Source: Propioniciclava soli (GTDB lineage: Bacteria > Actinomycetota > Actinomycetes > Propionibacteriales > Propionibacteriaceae). From it: 64,000 nt of DNA. The notes below the pieces were generated by a model. The model did not search any database. It was given only the letters and a program-made list of their open reading frames with translations, and was not told the DNA's origin. Positions within the stretch are counted from its first letter, which is position 1, and every line of letters begins with the position of its first letter. Positions 45,704-54,840 of the stretch are shown here, piece after piece. Both the position numbers and the translations under genes were made by a program. The stretch lies in the NCBI RefSeq assembly GCF_014858005.1, contig NZ_JACYOT010000007.1:124001-188000 (forward strand), written 5' to 3'.

Positions 45704-46705
45704 GTGGACAGACGCACGTTCCTGGCCCTCGCCGGCGGGGCCGGAGCCGCCGCGGGGCTGGCGGGGTGCACGCCCCTCATCGGCTCCCCGGAGGAGGGGA
45801 AGGTGATGATCTTCTCCCTCAACCAGACCACGGACCACCCGTCATACGCCGCGCTCAACGCGTGGAACGACGACCTGGCGGCGGTCACGGGTGAGCGGTG
45901 GGGGATCGACGTGTACGCCAACGCCACCCTGGGCGGCCAGCAGGAGGTGGTGATGCTGGTGGGCGACGGCGCGGTCGACATGGCCGTGATCTCCGGCACC
46001 GCCCTGGAGAATCTGAACCCCGACTACCGCACGATGAACCTGCCGGGCGTCTTCGACGGCATCGATCACCAGGTCGCCGTCACCAACAACCTCGCGATCA
46101 TGGGCGAGCTGTACTCCTCCCTGGAGGAGTCGCACGGCATCACGGTGGTCGGCATGTTCACCCAGGGCGCGCGCAACCTGTACACGACTGCCCCCGTCGA
46201 GACGCCCGAGCAGCTTTCCGGCATGCGGATTCGCGTGCAGGAGTCCGACGTGGCGATCGACATGATCAACGCGATGGGTGGCGCGGCGACGCCCATGCCG
46301 TACGGCGAGGTGTACACGGCGCTGCAGTCCGGCATCCTCGACGGCGCCGAGAACAACGAGGTCTCCTACGTCACCCAACGTCACCTGGAGGTGGCGCGGC
46401 ACTACACGCTGACCGCCCACCAGGTGGGCCTCGATTTCATCGTCGTGCACAGCGGTCTGCTGGCCGGCATGCGGCCGGCGGACGCCGAGGCATTCCGGGC
46501 GTCGTGGCTGCGCGCGTCCGCGAATCACACCCAGCTGTGGAAGGACGAGACCGCGGCGGCGACGGAGCAGATGCTCGCCGAGGGCGTCACGATCCACGAG
46601 ATCGACCGCACGCCGTTCGTCGAGCGTCTGCAGCCCGTGGCCGAGCGCTACCTGACCAGCGACGTCGCCCGCAGTCTGTACGAACGCATCCGGCAGGAGG
46701 CCTGA
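45704..46705 (+). CDS. TRAP transporter substrate-binding lipoprotein (DctP family)
   Basis: The 333-residue protein has a twin-arginine-type start RRTFLALAGGAGAAAGLAGC with a lipobox (LAGC), so it is a membrane-anchored lipoprotein. The DctP domain has AISGTALENLNPDYRTMNLP, and GMRIRVQESDVAIDMINAMG followed by GGAATPMPYGEVYTALQSG. In DctP proteins the arginine in RIRV forms the salt bridge with a carboxylate substrate. It is first in a dctPQM operon. The GTG at 45704 follows GAAGGAG. The particular acid is unknown. Confidence 0.92.
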   Translation: MDRRTFLALAGGAGAAAGLAGCTPLIGSPEEGKVMIFSLNQTTDHPSYAALNAWNDDLAAVTGERWGIDVYANATLGGQQEVVMLVGDGAVDMAVISGTALENLNPDYRTMNLPGVFDGIDHQVAVTNNLAIMGELYSSLEESHGITVVGMFTQGARNLYTTAPVETPEQLSGMRIRVQESDVAIDMINAMGGAATPMPYGEVYTALQSGILDGAENNEVSYVTQRHLEVARHYTLTAHQVGLDFIVVHSGLLAGMRPADAEAFRASWLRASANHTQLWKDETAAATEQMLAEGVTIHEIDRTPFVERLQPVAERYLTSDVARSLYERIRQEA

Positions 46706-46706
46706 G

Positions 46707-47363
46707 ATGGAAGCAGTGAAGCGCGCGCTCGACACGGTGTTGGGGTGGTTCTGCATCGCCCTGTTCACCGCGCTCGTGGCGGTGGTGAGCTGGCAGGTGT
46801 TCACCCGCCAGGTGCTCGCCTCGCCCTCGACCTGGTCGGCGGTCGCCGCGCAGTACATCTTCGTGTGGCTGGCGCTGTTCGGCTCCGCCTACGTGTTCGG
46901 GGAGCGCGGCCACATCGCGATCACGTTCATCATCAACCGGTTCGGCCGCTCCGGACGCCGCGGCGTCGACATCTTCGTCCAGCTCTGCACGCTGGCCCTG
47001 GGGATCTTCGTGTTCGTCTGGGGTGGGCTGCGGGCCGTCGGCATCACGTGGGACCAGAACGTCTCGGGCCTGCCCTTCACGGTCGGCCAGATGTTGATCG
47101 CGCTGCCGGCCGCCGGCGTCCTGGTCGTGTTCTACGCGGTCTACTACCTGGTGGAGCTGTTCTCCGGGCGCGAGTTGGAGCCGGAGCCGGTCGATCCGGA
47201 GGGCAGCGTCCGCGGCATCGAGGATCTGGACGAGCCGTCGATCGCCCCCGCCCCACCCCGGGAGGACCCTCACCATCCGGGGCCGGTGACCGGCCCCGGC
47301 CGAGGCGGACGTGGGACGCCCCGCGACGCGTCCGGAGCCACCGCAGCGCCGAAGGAGAACTGA
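46707..47363 (+). CDS. TRAP transporter small permease (DctQ family)
   Basis: The 218-residue protein has four membrane segments of the DctQ type in its first 155 residues (VVSWQVFTRQVLASP; WLALFGSAYVFGERGHIAIT). A Pro/Glu-rich cytoplasmic tail of about 60 residues follows, longer than usual. It links the DctP-DctM complex. It starts 1 base after the dctP stop and ends 1 base before the dctM start. Confidence 0.9.
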   Translation: MEAVKRALDTVLGWFCIALFTALVAVVSWQVFTRQVLASPSTWSAVAAQYIFVWLALFGSAYVFGERGHIAITFIINRFGRSGRRGVDIFVQLCTLALGIFVFVWGGLRAVGITWDQNVSGLPFTVGQMLIALPAAGVLVVFYAVYYLVELFSGRELEPEPVDPEGSVRGIEDLDEPSIAPAPPREDPHHPGPVTGPGRGGRGTPRDASGATAAPKEN

Positions 47364-47364
47364 C

Positions 47365-48678
47365 ATGTCCGCCGCCCTGCTCGCGGGGATCATCCTCGTC
47401 GTCTGCATCGTCGTCACCCTGGCCCTCGGCGTCCCGATCTCGGTGTCGGTCGGGCTGTCGAGCTTCCTTGCGCTGGCCGCCGTGCTGGGCGCCGAGAGCG
47501 CCGTGTTCGTCGGCAGCCTGCAGATGTTCACCGGCATCAACTCGTTCACGTTGCTGGCGATCCCCTTCTTCATCCTGGCCGGATCGCTGATGAACTCCGG
47601 CGGCATCGCCGGGCGCCTGATCGACGCGGCGAAGGTGCTGGTGGGCAAGATGCCCGGCGGCCTCGCGGCCACGACCGTCGTGTCGAACGCGTTGTTCGGG
47701 TCGGTGTCGGGGGCGGCGGTCGCGTCGTGCGCGGCGGTCGGCAAGGTGATGATCCCCCGCATGGAGGCCGACGGCTACTCGCGTCCGTTCGCGACCGCGA
47801 CCACCGTGGCGTCCGCCCCGTCGGGCATGCTGATCCCGCCGTCGAACACGCTGATCGTGTACTCGCTGGTGTCGTCCACCTCCATCGCCGCGTTGTTCAT
47901 GGGCGGCTACGGGCCGGGCATCGTCTGGATGTTCGCCTGCTTGGCGGTGGTGGGGTGGTACGTGTTCCGCAAGCCGGAGCTGCGCGCCGCGAAGAGCCAC
48001 GAGAAGCTGACCCTCGCGGTCGCGCTGCGGGCGCTGTGGCGGGCCGTCCCGTCGCTGCTGATGATCGTGATCGTGATCGGCGGCATTTTGACGGGCGTGT
48101 TCACCCCGACGGAGTCCGCCGTGATCGCGGTGCTGTACTCGCTGGTGCTGGGCTTCCTCTACCGCGAGATCACGCTGGCTGACCTGCCGGCCATCATCCT
48201 GGACGCCACCCGCACCACGACCATCGTCATGCTGCTCATCGGCGTCAGCTCGATCATGAGCTGGGTGATGAGCTACTCGAAGATTCCCGAGGGGGTCGCA
48301 AACGGCATCCTGGGCCTGACCGACAACCCGACGGTCATCCTGATCCTGATCATGGTGATCCTGCTGATCCTCGGCACGTTCATGGATCCGACCCCGGCGA
48401 TCCTGATCTTCGGACCCATCTTCCTGCCGATCGTCTCCGAGCTCGGGATCCACCCCGTCCACTTCGGCATGATGATGGTGTTCAACCTGTGCCTCGGCAC
48501 CATCACCCCACCGGTGGGCACGGTGCTGTTCGTCGGGGCCCGCGTTGGCGACATCGCGGTGGAGCCCGTGGTGCGCCAGCTGCTGCCGTACTTCGCGGCC
48601 CTGGTGGTCGGGCTCTTCCTGGTGGTGTTCGCTCCCGGACTGTCGATGTGGCTGCCGGAGCTGATGGGTCTGGTCTGA
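47365..48678 (+). CDS. TRAP transporter large permease (DctM family)
   Basis: The 437-residue protein has about twelve membrane segments and DctM motifs such as GSLMNSGGIAGRLIDAAK, FGSVSGAAVAS and LCLGTITPPVGTVLFVG. It carries substrate with sodium as the driving ion. The ATG at 47365 follows GAAGGAG. The R1 repeat array begins about 48 bases past its stop. Confidence 0.94.
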   Translation: MSAALLAGIILVVCIVVTLALGVPISVSVGLSSFLALAAVLGAESAVFVGSLQMFTGINSFTLLAIPFFILAGSLMNSGGIAGRLIDAAKVLVGKMPGGLAATTVVSNALFGSVSGAAVASCAAVGKVMIPRMEADGYSRPFATATTVASAPSGMLIPPSNTLIVYSLVSSTSIAALFMGGYGPGIVWMFACLAVVGWYVFRKPELRAAKSHEKLTLAVALRALWRAVPSLLMIVIVIGGILTGVFTPTESAVIAVLYSLVLGFLYREITLADLPAIILDATRTTTIVMLLIGVSSIMSWVMSYSKIPEGVANGILGLTDNPTVILILIMVILLILGTFMDPTPAILIFGPIFLPIVSELGIHPVHFGMMMVFNLCLGTITPPVGTVLFVGARVGDIAVEPVVRQLLPYFAALVVGLFLVVFAPGLSMWLPELMGLV

Positions 48679-48726
48679 CCTGCGCCGCTTCGGACGCCGC
48701 CCAGTTGGGCTGAGTGGGGGGCGGGG

Positions 48727-48996
48727 CTCACGTGGCGCAGCTGGCGACCACTTGGCGCAGTGGAGCTCACGTGGCGCAGCTGGCGATGACGTGGCGCAGT
48801 GGACCTCACGTGGCGCAGCTGGCGATGACGTGGCGCAATGGAGCTCACGTGGAGGGTCTTGCACGGGCCCCCAGGTGAGTGGCACTGCGCCAGGTGGAGT
48901 TGGGGTGCGCCAAGTGAGCAGCACGGCGCCACGTGGAGTTGGGGTGCGCCAGGTGAGCAGTACGGCGCCAGGTGGAGTTGGGGTGCGCCAGGTGAG
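48727..48996. repeat. R1: palindromic satellite of 39-bp units (3 + centre + 3 inverted)
   Basis: Three 39-bp units starting CTCACGTGGCGCAG lie at 48727-48765, 48766-48804 and 48805-48843. The 36-bp centre (48844-48879) has arms CTCACGTGG and CAGGTGAG. Three 39-bp units in the opposite sense (ending GCGCCAGGTGAG or similar) lie at 48880-48918, 48919-48957 and 48958-48996. Units vary at a few positions. The centre is the reverse complement of the centre in the copies at 58139-58174 and 59148-59183. No known mobile-element gene is present. Confidence 0.85.
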
Positions 48997-49107
48997 CTGC
49001 ATGGCGCGAAGTGGGGGTGCGGCGTCCTGTCTCACGACAGGGAGGAGCAGCGCGGACAGGGCGGCGTCCACAACAACAGGGACGCGACGGCAACGGCAGG
49101 GAGGCGT
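48997..49107. repeat. R1 continuation: 20-bp-period module, inverted orientation
   Basis: The stretch contains GACAGGGCGGCGTCCACAAC and CGACGGCAACGGCAGGGAGG. These are the reverse complement of the 20-bp units at 58268-58347. It runs directly into the truncated binding-protein gene. A small dyad CCTGTC-TCAC-GACAGG lies at about 49026-49041. Confidence 0.75.
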
Positions 49108-49112
49108 CAGCA

Positions 49113-49674
49113 TCAGCAGTACTACCAGTCGTTCTTCACCGAAGGGCTGGCCAACACCGCACCCACGTCCGGCACCACGGAGGCCGACTTCGTCTCCGGC
49201 GCCGTGCCGATGTTCATCTCCGGGCCGTGGATGATGTCCTCGGTCGAGAACCTCGGCGGCGAGGGCTTCGCCGACCAGTACGCGGTGGCTGAGATGCCGA
49301 CCAAGGTGACGAACGCGTCCTTCATCGGCGGTTCCAACCTCGCAGTGTTCAGCGCGAGCGAGAACCGGGACGCGGCCTGGAAGCTGGTCGACTACCTCAC
49401 CCAGGAGGAGACCCAGATCGAGTGGTTCGACATGACCTCGGACCTGCCGTCGGTCCAGTCCGCTTGGGACGACGCCGCCCTGCAGTCCGATGAGAAGCTC
49501 GCCACGTTCGGCGCGCAGCTCGAGACGGCCTACGCGCCGCCGGCGATCCAGACGTGGGAGCAGGTCGCGAACGCCTTCGATGCCGAGGTCGAGCGCGTCA
49601 CGATCACGGGGTCGGACGCCGCCGCAGGCCTGTCCGCCCTGCAGCAGGAAGCCACCTCGATCGGCATGGGCTGA
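49113..49674 (+). pseudogene. 5'-truncated sugar ABC transporter substrate-binding protein
   Basis: Only the C-terminal part (about 187 residues) of a family-1 extracellular solute-binding protein is present. It starts at YYQSFFTEGLANTAPTSG and includes FVSGAVPMFISGPWMMSSVE, FIGGSNLAVFSASENRDAAW, and a terminal GLSALQQEATSIG. Intact members are about 420 residues with a lipoprotein signal, none of which is seen. Upstream of base 49108 the frame runs into the R1 repeat. An open frame from an ATG at 48838 would add only repeat-encoded residues and no export signal. The next two permease genes look intact. Loss of the 5' half implies that uptake by this transporter is broken or uses another binding protein. 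Confidence 0.85.
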
Positions 49675-49679
49675 TCGGA

Positions 49680-50618
49680 ATGGCCGCCTCCGCTCCCGCA
49701 GCCGCGGGGGCCCCGCGCAAGCCTCGCTCGCGTTCCGTCACCCGGCGGAACGCGAGCGAGGCCCGGGCGGGCCTCCTGCTCGCGACACCGTTCCTGCTGC
49801 TCTTCGCGGTCTTCACCGTGTGGCCGGTGCTCCAGTCGATGTTCATGAGCTTCACCGACACCCGGATCACCGACATCAGGACGCCCTTCGCGGTGAACTT
49901 CGTCGCCTTCGACAACTACGCCCAGGCGCTCAGCGACCCGGTGTTTCGCCGGGCCGCGCTCAACACCGCGATCTTCGTGGTGGTCGGCGTCCCCCTCACC
50001 ATGGCCGCCGGTCTGGCCGCCGCCGTGGCGCTCGACAAGGGCATCACCCGCTTCCGCAGCGTGTTCCGCATGGGCTTCTACACCCCGGTCGTCACGAGCA
50101 TCGTCGCCGTCGCCGTCGTGTGGCGGTTCCTGCTCGAACCCGATCGCGGGCTGGTCAACAACGTGCTGGCCTGGGTGGGCCTCGACGGGCCGAACTGGCT
50201 CGGCGACACCCGCACGTCGCTGCTGTCCCTCATCGTCATGGCGGTGTGGCGCAACTTCGGCACCAGCATGATCATCTTCCTGGCCGGCCTGCAGGCGGTG
50301 CCGTGGTCGCTGCACGAGGCGGCGATGCTGGACGGGGCGTCCCCGTGGCGCCGCTTCCTCAACGTGACCCTGCCGATCCTGCGGCCCACCTTGTTGTTCG
50401 TCATGGTCACCACCACGATCGGCTATCTGCAGTTCTTCGAGGAGCCGTTCGTGATGACCCAGGGCGGCCCGCTCAACTCGACGCTGTCGGCGTCCATGTA
50501 CACCTACCAGCAGTTCGGCTTCGGCAACTACGGCCTGGCCGGCGCGATGGCGTACCTCACGTTCCTCGTGATCGTGGTCGTGACGATCATCCAGTTCCGC
50601 ATCACCCGGGAGTCATGA
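49680..50618 (+). CDS. ABC sugar transporter permease (MalF-like)
   Basis: The 312-residue protein has six membrane segments and the EAA motif EAAMLDGASPWRRFLNVTLP used to contact the ATPase subunit. A basic N-terminal tail of about 35 residues precedes the first segment. It is 5 bases after the binding-protein remnant and overlaps the next permease gene. Bases 49721-49762, inside this gene's tail, form a 17-bp perfect hairpin. In context the import of beta-1,2-gluco-oligosaccharides is inferred. No ATPase gene is in the cluster, so a shared MsiK-type ATPase is expected. Confidence 0.92.
   Translation: MAASAPAAAGAPRKPRSRSVTRRNASEARAGLLLATPFLLLFAVFTVWPVLQSMFMSFTDTRITDIRTPFAVNFVAFDNYAQALSDPVFRRAALNTAIFVVVGVPLTMAAGLAAAVALDKGITRFRSVFRMGFYTPVVTSIVAVAVVWRFLLEPDRGLVNNVLAWVGLDGPNWLGDTRTSLLSLIVMAVWRNFGTSMIIFLAGLQAVPWSLHEAAMLDGASPWRRFLNVTLPILRPTLLFVMVTTTIGYLQFFEEPFVMTQGGPLNSTLSASMYTYQQFGFGNYGLAGAMAYLTFLVIVVVTIIQFRITRES
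49721..49762 (+). promoter_or_regulatory. 17-bp perfect hairpin in the 5' end of the permease gene
   Basis: GCCTCGCTCGCGTTCCG (49721-49737) pairs perfectly with CGGAACGCGAGCGAGGC (49746-49762) around an 8-base loop. It lies 41 bases after the ATG. Its position just behind a binding-protein gene resembles the hairpins that limit readthrough into permease genes. Confidence 0.6.
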
Positions 50619-51439
50619 TGCAGCGCACCCGTGCCCGAGCCTGGCTCTACGTCGTGCTGACGATCTTGTTGCTGATCGTCATGACGCCTTTCCTCTGGAT
50701 GGTTCTCGGCAGCCTCAAGTCCCAGGCGGAACTCCTCCAGGTGCCGCCCACCTGGCTGCCCGAGAATCCCTCGCTCGACAATTTCACGCGCCTGTTCGAC
50801 CGGCTTTCCTTCGGTCGCTACTTCTTCAACTCCACCTTCGTGGCGGTGTGCGTGACGGCGGGCAACCTGCTGTTCTGCTCGATGCTCGGCTACGCCCTGG
50901 CCCACCTCAGTTTCCCGGGCAAGAAGATCATCTTCGGCGCCGTGATGGGCACCCTGATGATTCCGGGCCTGGTCGTGTTCATCCCGCAGTTCGTGCTCGT
51001 GGTGAACCTCGGCCTGGCCGACACCCTGGCCGCGCTGATCCTGCCGTTCCTGGTGGGGCCGTTCGGCGTCTTCCTCATGCGGCAGTTCTTCCTCGGCCTG
51101 CCGCGCGACCTGCTGGAGGCCGGCCGCATCGACGGGGCGAGCGAGCTCGGGATCTTCTTCCGCATCTTCCTGCCCCTGGCCGGCCCGGCCATGGCGACCC
51201 TGGGGATCCTCACGTTCCTCGCGTCCTGGAACAACTTCCTCTGGCCGCTGGTGGTCGCCGCCACCGAGCGCACCTACACCCTGCCCGTCGCCCTGGCGCT
51301 GGTCTCGACGGGGCAGAACCAGACGGACTACGGCCTGCTCCTCGCGGGTGCGTGCGTCGTGGTCCTGCCCATCCTGCTGGTGTTCCTGTTCTTCCAGCGC
51401 TTCTTCATCGAGGGCATTGCCAGCACCGGCATCAAGTGA
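50615..51439 (+). CDS. ABC sugar transporter permease (MalG-like)
   Basis: The 274-residue protein has six membrane segments, the start MMQRTRARAWLYVVLT, FLWMVLGSLKSQ, and the EAA loop EAGRIDGASELGIFFRIFLP. It pairs with the MalF-like permease whose stop its ATG overlaps (ATGATG, 50615 or 50618). It ends 42 bases before a secreted glucanase gene of the same operon. Confidence 0.93.
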   Translation: MMQRTRARAWLYVVLTILLLIVMTPFLWMVLGSLKSQAELLQVPPTWLPENPSLDNFTRLFDRLSFGRYFFNSTFVAVCVTAGNLLFCSMLGYALAHLSFPGKKIIFGAVMGTLMIPGLVVFIPQFVLVVNLGLADTLAALILPFLVGPFGVFLMRQFFLGLPRDLLEAGRIDGASELGIFFRIFLPLAGPAMATLGILTFLASWNNFLWPLVVAATERTYTLPVALALVSTGQNQTDYGLLLAGACVVVLPILLVFLFFQRFFIEGIASTGIK

Positions 51440-51480
51440 TCCCACCCATCCGCACGCAGTCACATCAAAGGAGACAGACA

Positions 51481-53006
51481 TGAGTGCACTCCTCACCCGC
51501 CGCACCCTGCTGGGCGCCGCCGCCGGCGCGGGCGCAGCCATGGCGCTCGGCGGGACGCCGGCGTCCGCCAACCCCGGGGGCCGTGGCCGTCCGGGCCGCC
51601 ACGACGCCCAGCTGATGCGGTGGGCGTCCGACACCTGGACCTCGATCGCCGCCATGGCCGACGAGAGCACCGGGTTGGTGGCCGACAACATCGACGCCGA
51701 CCTGACGACGCGCAGCGGCTACACCTCGCCGACCAACATCGGCGGGTACCTGTGGAGCTGCGTCGTGGCCCGCGACCTGCGCATCATCAACCCCGGTGAG
51801 TGTCGTCGGCGGATCGCGCGCACGCTCGCGACGCTGGATCGGATGGAGAAGCACGAGCCCAGCGGCATGTTCTTCAACTGGTACGACGAGGCGACCGGCG
51901 ACGTCCTGCGGGTGTGGCCCGACGACGGCAACGCGGTGCACCCCTTCGTCTCCAGCGTGGACATGGGGTGGCTCGGGGCGGCGCTCTACCTGGTCGCCCA
52001 GGCCGATTCGTCGAACCGCAAGGCGGCGCTGCGCCTGTACGACGCCATGCGGTGGGACATCTTCTACGACCGGGGCTGGTGGCGGCCCGGCGGTGCCAAC
52101 TATGGCGGTTTCTGGGTGGAGGATCCCGGCCGCTCGGACGCCGGCCTGCTGCCGCCGACGACCGGTGAGGGTCCCGATCTGTGGTACCACGTGGGCCACC
52201 ACTACGACACGGCGATCTCCGAGGCGCGCATGGTGAACTACCTCGGCATCATCCGGGGCCAGATCCCGCCCGAGGCCTACTTCGCCACCTTCCGCACCTT
52301 CCCGCCGGACTGGGACTGGCAGGAGATGCCCCCGGTCGGGCAGCGGGAGGAGTACGTGGGCATCCCCGTCTACGAGGGGGCCTACACCTACCGCGGCATG
52401 CACGTGGTGCCCGGTTGGGGCGGCTCGATGTTCGAGGAGCTCATGCCGGATCTGTTCGTGCCCGAGGCGGCCTGGGCGCCGAACAGCTGGGGCCAGAACC
52501 ATCCGCTGCACGTGCGGGCCCAGCGCGAGCACGGTCTGGACGACGCCCGCTACGGCTACTGGGGCTTCTCGCCGTGCTCGAACCCCGCCGGCGGGTACCG
52601 CGAGTACGGCGTCGACGCCCTCGGCCTGAACCCGGACGGCTACTTCTCCGACCAGGAGCGCACCAACTACGACTGGCGCAACCCGCCCACGGCGTACGGC
52701 GACGGGGTGGTGACGCCCCATGCCGCCTTCCTTGCCATGATGTACGAGCGGGACGCCGCCATCGCCAACCTCACCCGGTTGGAGGCGAACTTCGACGCCT
52801 ACGGCCCCGGCGGCTTCCACGATGCCGTCGCCGTGCGCAGCGGCCAGGTGGCCCACCGGCACCTCTCGCTCGACCAGTCAATGATCATGGGTGCGCTGGG
52901 CAACGTGATCCGGCCCGACGGCATGCGGCGCTGGTTCGCCACCACCGAGGTGGAGCGCGCGCTCCGCCCCGTGATCGGCCTCGAGTCGTTCAGCGCGGAG
53001 GCCTGA
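51481..53006 (+). CDS. Secreted GH144-like endo-beta-1,2-glucanase candidate (glycoamylase PF10091 domain)
   Basis: The 508-residue protein has a twin-arginine signal (TRRTLLGAAAGAGAAMALGG then TPASA) and a mature alpha/alpha-barrel of the glycoamylase/GH144 kind. Visible are TSPTNIGGYLWSCVVARDL, MFFNWYDEATGDVL, VSSVDMGWLGAALYLVAQ, and the later GYWGFSPCSNPAGGYREYGVDALG. Characterised GH144 enzymes cut beta-1,2-glucan endolytically. Assignment to this family rests on the context: a GH3 beta-glucosidase, a GH94 phosphorylase and an ABC importer follow the same arrangement as known beta-1,2-glucan loci. The ATG at 51481 follows AAAGGAGA. Confidence 0.75.
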
Positions 53007-53007
53007 G

Positions 53008-54840
53008 GTGAGCGCGAGGCCGACCGGAACCGCCACGCCCGCCTGGCGTGACCTGAACCACAACGGGCGCATGGATCCCTTCGAGGATCCGTCGCTCGGC
53101 ATCGAGGAGCGGGTGGACGACCTCCTGCCGCGCCTCAGCGCTGAGGAACTGGTCGGCCTCCTGTTCCACACCGTCATCGAGTGCGGGCCCGACGGCACCC
53201 TGCTGGACGGGCCCGGACGCATCGCCAAGTCGGCCACCCGCGACGTCGTCGTGGGCAAGGCGATGAACCACTTCAACGTGCACGCGCTGGCCGACGCGCG
53301 CACGGCGGCGGCGTGGAGCAACCGGCTGCAGGAGCTGGCCTGCGAGCAGCCCCACTCGATTCCGGTGACCATCTCCACCGATCCCCGGCATGCGGCGGCC
53401 CAGAACGCGGGCACGTCGTGGGCGTCGGTGTTCTTCTCCCAGTGGCCCGACCCGATGGGGCTGGCGGCACTGGACGACCTCGAGCTCATCGGCACCTACA
53501 ACGACATCGTCCGGCGGGAGTACGTCGCGGTCGGCATCCGCGCCGCGCTCCACCCGACGGCCGATGTGGCGACCGAGCCGCGCTGGGGCCGGCAGCGCGA
53601 GACGTTCGGCCAGGACTTCGCCCGGGCCACCGCCTTCACCCGAGCGGCGGTGCGGGGGCTGCAGGGGGAGGCGCTGGGGCCCGGCTCGGTCAGCGCGACC
53701 ACCAAGCACTTCCCCGGCGGCGGCCCGCAGGCCGGCGGTGAGGACGCCCACTTTCCCTACGGCCGCGACCAGGTGTACCCCGGCGGCCGGTTCGCCGACC
53801 ACCTCGAGCCCTTCCGGGCCGCCATCGCGGCGGGGACGGCGGCGATCATGCCGTACTACGGGCGTCCCATCGGGCTGAGCATCGACGGCGAGGCGATCGA
53901 GGAGGTCGGCTTCGGCTACAACCGGCAGATCCTCACCGGGTTGCTGCGCGAGCAGCTGGGGTACGACGGCGTCATCCTGAGCGACTGGGAACTGGTCAAC
54001 GACAACCACGTGGGCGATCAGGTGCTGCCCGCCCGCGCCTGGGGCGTCGAGCACCTCGACCCCGCCGAGCGCATGCTGCGCCTGCTGGACGCCGGCATCG
54101 ACCAGTTCGGCGGCGAGGAGTGCACCGACCTGTTGCTCGCCCTGCTGGCCGAGGGACGCGTCACGCGCGAGCGCCTGGAGGCGTCCGCCCGGCGGTTGCT
54201 GCGGGTGAAGTTCGCGCTCGGCCTGTTCGACGACCCGTTCGTGGACGTCGACGCCGCCCCGGGCCTCGTTGGGGCCCCGGACGCCGTGGCCCTCGGGCTG
54301 CGGACCCAGGCGCGCTCGGTGGTGCTGGCCGCCGTGGGCGACGCGCTGCCGCTGCGCGCCGGGGTGCGGGCGTACTGCGAGGGGCTGGACGCCGCCGCGG
54401 CGGCCGGGCACGTCACGGTCGTCGAGCGACCCGAGGACGCCGACGTCGCCCTCGTCCGGCTCCGGGCGCCGTTCGAGCCGCGGTCCGACCTGTTCCTGGA
54501 GCAGTGGTTCCGCGCGGGGAGCCTCGACTTCCCTCCCGGCCTGGCCCACCGGCTCGGTCGGATCGCCGCCCACTGCCCCCTCGTGGTGGACGTCTCCGCC
54601 GACCGCCCGGCGGTCTGCACCCCGCTGCTCGCCGTGGCGGACTCCCTGACCATGACGTTCGGCGTCTCCGACGCCGCCTGGCTCGATGCCGTCACCGGGC
54701 GCGTGCCCCCGGAGGGACGCCTGCCGATCGACCTCCCGTCGTCGATGGACGAGGTCCGGGCGTCGGCCGAGGACGTCCCCGGTGACACCCCCCACGCGCT
54801 CTTCCGTGCCGGGCACGGGCTCCGACTCCCCACGAGGTGA
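53008..54840 (+). CDS. GH3 beta-glucosidase-like hydrolase
   Basis: The 610-residue protein is of the GH3 family, with catalytic nucleophile Asp326 in the conserved GVILSDWELVNDN. The substrate pocket is formed by EPRWGRQRETFGQD and the KHFPGG loop (KHFPGGGPQAGGEDAHF). No signal peptide is seen, so it acts in the cytoplasm on imported oligosaccharides. In Listeria a GH3 enzyme beside a 1,2-beta-oligoglucan phosphorylase and a sophorooligosaccharide-binding protein has beta-glucosidase activity on sophorose; the same role is inferred. The GTG at 53008 lies 2 bases past the previous stop. Its stop overlaps the GH94 start (GTGA). Confidence 0.88.
   Translation: MSARPTGTATPAWRDLNHNGRMDPFEDPSLGIEERVDDLLPRLSAEELVGLLFHTVIECGPDGTLLDGPGRIAKSATRDVVVGKAMNHFNVHALADARTAAAWSNRLQELACEQPHSIPVTISTDPRHAAAQNAGTSWASVFFSQWPDPMGLAALDDLELIGTYNDIVRREYVAVGIRAALHPTADVATEPRWGRQRETFGQDFARATAFTRAAVRGLQGEALGPGSVSATTKHFPGGGPQAGGEDAHFPYGRDQVYPGGRFADHLEPFRAAIAAGTAAIMPYYGRPIGLSIDGEAIEEVGFGYNRQILTGLLREQLGYDGVILSDWELVNDNHVGDQVLPARAWGVEHLDPAERMLRLLDAGIDQFGGEECTDLLLALLAEGRVTRERLEASARRLLRVKFALGLFDDPFVDVDAAPGLVGAPDAVALGLRTQARSVVLAAVGDALPLRAGVRAYCEGLDAAAAAGHVTVVERPEDADVALVRLRAPFEPRSDLFLEQWFRAGSLDFPPGLAHRLGRIAAHCPLVVDVSADRPAVCTPLLAVADSLTMTFGVSDAAWLDAVTGRVPPEGRLPIDLPSSMDEVRASAEDVPGDTPHALFRAGHGLRLPTR

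Noticed and set aside
48727-48996. CRISPR-like array
   Set aside because: The 39-bp units are contiguous with no unique spacers, switch orientation at a centre, and no cas gene is near.
48838-49674. Full-length 278-residue protein including the repeat-encoded N-terminus
   Set aside because: The first 90 residues are translation of the repeat satellite (GAP/HGATW-like repeats) with no signal sequence, so the true content is a truncated binding-protein gene.
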